From contig CAWFMT010000007.1 of the NCBI GenBank assembly GCA_963817075.1, forward strand, positions 248,001 to 312,000: a stretch of 64,000 nucleotides of DNA, read 5' to 3'. The DNA comes from DASPKM01 sp963817075 (lineage in GTDB: Bacteria; Bacteroidota; Bacteroidia; Chitinophagales; Chitinophagaceae). The notes beneath the pieces were generated by a model that saw nothing but the letters and a program-made list of their open reading frames with translations, searched no databases and was not told the DNA's origin. Shown here piece after piece: positions 59,508 through 64,000 of the stretch (positions within the stretch are counted from its first letter, which is position 1; the number at the start of each line of letters is the position of its first letter). Both the position numbers and the translations under genes were made by a program.

Positions 59508-62333
59508 ATGCCTAAAGATTCCAGCATTAAGTCAGTTTTGATCATTGGTTCCGGACCCATCATCATAGGCCAGGCCTGCGAATTTGATTATTCAGGTTCA
59601 CAAGCAGCCAGAAGTATCAGGGAAGAAGGTATCAAGGTTATACTTATAAATAGTAACCCTGCTACTATCATGACTGATCCCATGATGGCCGACAAAGTTT
59701 ACCTGCTCCCACTCACTGTTGAAAGCATTGAACAGATCCTGGAGGAGAACCAAATTGACGCAGTTCTTCCCACAATGGGAGGACAAACGGCACTCAACCT
59801 AGCCAAAGAAGCCCACGAACTGGGAATTTGGGAAAAATATAATGTAAGAATGATTGGGGTGGACATCGATGCAATCGATACTGCCGAAGATCGCGAGAAA
59901 TTTCGCCAGCTGATGGTTAAGATCGGGATTGCAGTTGCTCCTTCAAGAACTGCGAACTCGTTTACTTGAAGGGAAAGAATTCGCCCAACAGATCGGAATC
60001 CCTCTTGTTATTCGACCATCATTTACCCTGGGAGGAACCGGTGGTGGTTTTGTTCACACCAAGGATGAACTGGATGCGGCACTCGAAAGAGGTTTGACTG
60101 CTTCTCCCATTCATGAAGTACTGGTAGAAAAAGCTGTTGTTGGATGGAAGGAATTTGAACTTGAATTGCTGCGCGATCAGAATGATAATGTTGCCATCAT
60201 ATGTACTGTTGAGAATGTTGATCCGATGGGAGTTCATACTGGTGATTCGATAACCGTTGCACCTGCGATGACCCTGAGCGATACAGCTTTCCAGGATATG
60301 AGGAACAAGGCAATCCTGATGATGAGAAGTCTTGGGAATTTTGCCGGTGGATGTAATGTTCAATTTGCATTGAATCCGGACACTGAAGATATTATTGCAG
60401 TGGAGATCAATCCAAGGGTGAGTCGTTCATCCGCTCTTGCATCAAAAGCTACAGGCTACCCAATCGCAAAAGTTGCAGCCAAGTTGGCAATAGGATATTT
60501 CCTGGATGAACTCAAGAACCAGATCACCCAAACTACTTCCGCTTATTTTGAACCTGCTCTTGATTATGTTATCGTCAAAATGCCAAGATGGAATTTTGAC
60601 AAGTTCAAAGGTGCCAATGATACACTTGGACTGCAAATGAAAAGTGTAGGTGAAGTAATGGCGATTGGCAGAAGTTTTACAGAAGCTCTCCAAAAAGCAA
60701 CTCAGAGCCTTGAGAATAATGCGGTCGGTCTTGGCAATTATTCCCGAAGCCAGATGACAGCCGAAGACCTGATTGAATATATCAAGATTCCAAAATGGGA
60801 TAGGATTTTCAGGATAAAGGACGCACTGATGCTAGGTGTGTCTGTAAATACGATTTCAAAAGTAACCGGTATCGATAGATGGTTTATTAATGAAGTCAAC
60901 AAAATAGTTGACCTCGAAAATCAGATCATTGAAATATAAGCTGGATACCTTGCCTATGGATCTGTTGAAAGAAGCCAAGCTTGCATGGATTTAGTGATCA
61001 GCAGATCTCGTTGATAATGCAGGATGGAAGTGATGAAAAGGTTTACGAAAAAAGAAAAGCTGCCGGATTCACCCGCATCTACAAAATGGTGGATACCTGC
61101 AGTGCTGAATTTGAGGCTAAGACTCCTTACTTCTATTCAACCTTTGAGCACAAAGGAATAAATGAAAGCAAGGTTAGTGACAAGAAAAAGATCATTGTAC
61201 TTGGTTCAGGTCCAAACCGCATCGGGCAGGGAATTGAATTTGATTATTGCTGTGTTCACGGATTGCTAGCTATTAAAGAATGCGGCTACAGTCAATCATG
61301 GTGAATTGCAATCCTGAAACCGTTTCAACGGATTTCGATATGGCTGATAAGCTATATTTCGAGCCTGTTTTCTGGGAACATCTTTGGGAGATCATTGAAC
61401 ATGAAAAACCAGATGGCGTGATCGTGCAGCTGGGTGGGCAAACTGCACTGAAGCTTGCAGAACGACTTCACGAAAAAGGAATTCCGATCATTGGAACCTC
61501 TTATGATGACATGGATATAGCCGAAGACCGAGGCCGGTTCAGTGATATGCTCAAAGAACTCGGGATTCCATATCCTGAATACGGAACTGCCTATACTGTT
61601 GACGAGGCAATTGAAGTAGCGAAAGCTGTTGGTTATCCTGTACTCGTTCGGCCCAGTTATGTATTGGGCGGACAGCGGATGAGGATCGTGATAAATGATG
61701 ATGAACTTGAAAATGCTGTAATAAGTCTTCTAAAACATATTCCTGGAAATAAGATCCTTATTGACCATTTCCTGGATCGGTGCCAGGAAGCAGAAATAGA
61801 TGGCATCTGTGATCAGGAAGAATTTCATGTGATGGGTGTGATGGAGCATATTGAGCCTGCCGGTATTCATAGCGGAGATAGCAATGCAGTGCTTCCACAG
61901 TTTAATCTTTCGCCACTTGTGGTTGAAACGATGGAGGAATATAGCAAGAGGATTGCCTTCCGTTTGAAGATTAAGGGACTTATCAATATTCAGTTTGCAA
62001 TTAAAGATGGAAAAGTTTACGTGATAGAAGCAAACCCACGCGCTTCCCGTACAACTCCATTTATTGCCAAAGCATATCAAATTCCATATCTTAATATAGC
62101 CACCAAGGTGATGCTTGGCGAAAATAAGCTAAGAGATTTCAAATTTGTGAAAAGGCTGAAGGGCTATGCTATTAAAGAACCAGTTTTCAGTTTTGATAAA
62201 TTTCCAAACGTAAGCCGTGAACTAGGTCCGGAAATGAAAGTCAACCGGTGAGGCAATTCGCTTTATTAAGGACTTGCGTGATCCGTATTTCCGTCAGTTA
62301 TACAGGGAGAGAAGTATGCACCTTAGTAAATAG
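59508..62333 (+). CDS. carB: Carbamoyl-phosphate synthase large subunit, broken by five apparent frameshifts
   Basis: Makes carbamoyl phosphate for arginine and pyrimidines with CarA. Two ATP-grasp halves are visible: VLIIGSGPIIIGQACEFDYS and PLVIRPSFTLGGTGGGFVHT, then KIIVLGSGPNRIGQGIEFDY and PVLVRPSYVLGGQRMRIV. The frame breaks at 59964 (extra base), 60931 (extra base), 60983 (extra base), about 61290 (one base missing) and about 62240 (extra base). After each break the conserved protein goes on in another frame with no loss, for example NSF then LEGKEFA and HGFSDQQI. Repaired length is about 940 residues, so the C-terminal MGS-type allosteric domain of E. coli CarB is shorter or absent, ending RSMHLSK. 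Errors in the consensus are more likely than decay. Confidence 0.9.
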
Positions 62334-62374
62334 GCATATCGCGAATTCATTATACACTTTCTTTCACTTCTGAT

Positions 62375-62848
62375 ATGAATAACCAGATCAGGCATATCCG
62401 GCGGTTATTGTTTGAAACATATGAAGGGAATCCATGGCATGGAAGATCCATCATTGACTTGCTTGGCTCTGTTAGTCCTGAGATTGGATTAAGAAAACCC
62501 AGTGCAAATACGCATAGCATTGCTGAGTTGATCTATCACATGGTCAATTGGAAAGAATTTGCAATAAGCAGGCTATTGCCTGAAGAATCCAACGATATCT
62601 CTTATTATGAATCCAATGATTGGAGAGAACTGGATCATTCCAGTATTCTGACCTGGGAAGAAGGATTGAAATTGCTGGATGAAAAACAGCAGCAGTTGTT
62701 GCGAATAATGGATGATTCAGATGATTCGATACTTGCTCAACCAGTTCGTGAAAGAGTCTATAATATTAAGTTGCTTTTATATGGAGTTGTTCAACACGAT
62801 ATTTATCATGCAGGTCAAATAGCGTTTGTCAAGAACCTTCTCTCCTGA
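62375..62848 (+). CDS. DinB family protein
   Basis: Four-helix-bundle protein of 157 residues of the DinB/YfiT superfamily, often metal-binding. The three conserved histidines are plausible: IYHMVNWKEF at about 49-58 and VQHDIYHAGQIAF near 137-149. The family includes thiol-dependent enzymes, but most members, including this one, have no known function. It follows carB with 41 nt and converges on the response regulator gene. Confidence 0.88.
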   Translation: MNNQIRHIRRLLFETYEGNPWHGRSIIDLLGSVSPEIGLRKPSANTHSIAELIYHMVNWKEFAISRLLPEESNDISYYESNDWRELDHSSILTWEEGLKLLDEKQQQLLRIMDDSDDSILAQPVRERVYNIKLLLYGVVQHDIYHAGQIAFVKNLLS

Positions 62849-62856
62849 ATGACTAT

Positions 62857-63513
62857 CTAAACTTCGACCAGTTTATTCTTAATTGCATAGATCACTAATC
62901 CAACCCGGCTCTTAACATTCAATTTTTCAAATAGGTTATTCCGATAGTCATCGGCAGTCCGATGACTTACAAACATTCTTTCTGCAATCTCCTTGTAGGT
63001 TAGATCAGAACATACAAACTTGAGAAATTCCCTTTCCTTATCATTCAAGGCTATCGATTTCTGTTCTACGTCGATATTTTTATGAAGCCCGCTCAATATT
63101 TTTTCCGAAATGAAATCAGAGAGATAAAAATCTTTCTCCATGATTGAATCCAATCCCTCTCTCAGTTTTTCTGGATCTGCATTTTTTAAAATAAATCCTT
63201 TTGCACCGTTCCTTAGCATTTTGATGATCGTAGCCTCATCACTGTACATTGAAAGTGCGAGTATTTTCACATGCGGATGATTTTCATACACCCACTTGGC
63301 GGTTTGAAATCCATCCATTTCAGGCATGTTCACATCCAGAAGTAGAATATCGGGTATCAGATGCTGCATTAATTTAACCTTAACCTCCTTTCCATTATCT
63401 GCTTCAAACAAAATTGAAAACCCTTCAAAGGTTGCTATTAGCTTAGCCAGGGCTTTTCTGAGCAGGACATGATCATCTGCCACCGCAACATTTATGATCC
63501 TTTTAGCCGACAT
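62857..63513 (-). CDS. NarL/FixJ-family response regulator
   Basis: Two-domain regulator of 218 residues. Receiver: acidic pair DD in VADDHVLLRKAL, phospho-acceptor Asp60 in ILLLDVNMPEMDGF, Lys in GFILKNADP. DNA-binding LuxR-type HTH at about 155-215: LNDKEREFLKFVCSDLTYKE then IAERMFVSHRTADDYRNNLF. The adjoining kinase gene is upstream in the same direction with a 12-nt gap, so the pair is a two-component system. Its target genes are not visible here. Confidence 0.95.
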   Translation of the reverse strand: MSAKRIINVAVADDHVLLRKALAKLIATFEGFSILFEADNGKEVKVKLMQHLIPDILLLDVNMPEMDGFQTAKWVYENHPHVKILALSMYSDEATIIKMLRNGAKGFILKNADPEKLREGLDSIMEKDFYLSDFISEKILSGLHKNIDVEQKSIALNDKEREFLKFVCSDLTYKEIAERMFVSHRTADDYRNNLFEKLNVKSRVGLVIYAIKNKLVEV

Positions 63514-63525
63514 AAATTTTTTTAA

Positions 63526-64000
63526 TCAGTTAGGTAATGGTAAACTCACGGAAACCGAAGAGCCCTCACCTGGTTTACTCTTGATGGATATAGTTGCGCC
63601 TATAAGCTTTGCGCGATTCGTCATGCTTTTCAATCCAACTCCTGCGCTTGAAGAAGATGAATCCATTTTATCACTCACTTCAAAACCAACACCATTATCC
63701 ATCACCACAAAATTAAATTCGGCGAGATCGGCAGAATTAATATGAACACTAACCAGGGTAGCTCGCGCATGCTTTATGATATTATTCATGATCTCCTGGA
63801 ACATGCGAAAGAGAAATATTTCTTTCTGCTGTTCGAAATGACATAATTCATTCCTTACTTCAAGATTGGTTTCAAACAATTTTAATTTCCGAAACATCTC
63901 CAATTCATACCTGATTGCTTCGATCAGTCCGATCTGCGCAATTCTGTCAGTGTGCATGCTTTTCGTAAGGTCAGAAAGATCAAAAATTGCTTTGTTGAGG
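63526..64000 (-). CDS. Sensor histidine kinase (NarL-type partner), C-terminal part
   Basis: The gene runs off the window, so only the C-terminal 158 residues are seen. HATPase_c landmarks: N-box in FQEIMNNIIKHARAT, G1 box in FVVMDNGVGFEVSD, G2 box in AGVGLKSMTNRAKLIGATIS and the G3-like SKPGEGSSVSVSLPLP. The residues before it (FDLSDLTKSM, IAQIGLIEAIRYELEMF) fit HisKA_3 kinases, which pair with NarL/FixJ regulators. The sensor domain lies outside the window. It partners the regulator encoded immediately downstream. Confidence 0.9.
   Translation of the reverse strand, partial: LNKAIFDLSDLTKSMHTDRIAQIGLIEAIRYELEMFRKLKLFETNLEVRNELCHFEQQKEIFLFRMFQEIMNNIIKHARATLVSVHINSADLAEFNFVVMDNGVGFEVSDKMDSSSSSAGVGLKSMTNRAKLIGATISIKSKPGEGSSVSVSLPLPN

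Noticed and set aside
59508..62333. Programmed ribosomal frameshifting in carB
   Set aside because: There are five breaks with mixed directions and no shared slippery sequence or downstream structure, which does not fit programmed shifts.

Overview
The window comes from a member of the phylum Bacteroidota, most likely a Chitinophagaceae-like bacterium. Evidence: two SusC/SusD outer-membrane uptake pairs, a type IX secretion component (PorZ-like), a DUF1501/DUF1800 pair, a DUF5777 beta-barrel protein, an ECF sigma factor paired with an RskA-type anti-sigma factor, start codons generally without a purine-rich ribosome-binding site, and several TAnnTTTG boxes of the Bacteroidota -7 type. By eye the G+C content is near 40%. 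I found no tRNA, rRNA, CRISPR array, insertion sequence or phage gene. This is mainly ordinary chromosome, and I do not see a clear new defence or biosynthetic system.

Layout. 0-9.6 kb: truncated four-helix-bundle gene, haem synthesis (hemB, hemL), PepSY membrane protein facing an AraC regulator, AsmA-like protein, gyrB, a repeat-filled gap and a 67-residue protein. 9.7-18.2 kb: DUF1800-DUF1501 operon, serS, GNAT, a cyclophilin lipoprotein, gcvH, ECF sigma/anti-sigma and a VanZ-like protein. 18.4-26.2 kb: prfA, amidohydrolase, recO-porZ, MMPL/RND-type transporter. 26.3-36 kb: two tandem susCD pairs without glycosidases. 36-48.5 kb: TlpA-like lipoprotein, gatB, double-PDZ protein, alaS, LytM peptidase, MerR regulator, thioredoxin-like protein, MscS channel, a propeller-like protein and lpxH. 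48.5-52.6 kb: the rsfS-ftsH-lutC block with divergent birA. 52.6-59.4 kb: small zincin, an envelope operon (cytochrome-like lipoprotein, OB-fold protein, YceI, DUF5777), receiver protein, peroxiredoxin, large M23 protein and small membrane proteins. 59.5-64 kb: carB, DinB-like protein, NarL-type response regulator and the end of its kinase.

Two themes run through the window. (1) Five reading frames are broken by 1-2 nt indels although the protein reads on cleanly in another frame: the first gene, the PepSY gene, the MMPL gene, the first susC and carB (five breaks). They cluster at about 26.0-26.4 and 59.9-62.3 kb, which points to local consensus errors more than to gene decay. (2) Intergenic gaps carry several dispersed repeat families: CGCAAAG-type hairpins, gacctcacccc hairpins, a conserved module of about 68 nt in two inverted copies, a palindrome cluster, and tracts of unrelated sequence that share a 7-nt period. 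One roughly 100-nt heptad composite occurs twice, near 38.9 and 55.5 kb, with a 30-nt core that is identical apart from orientation.
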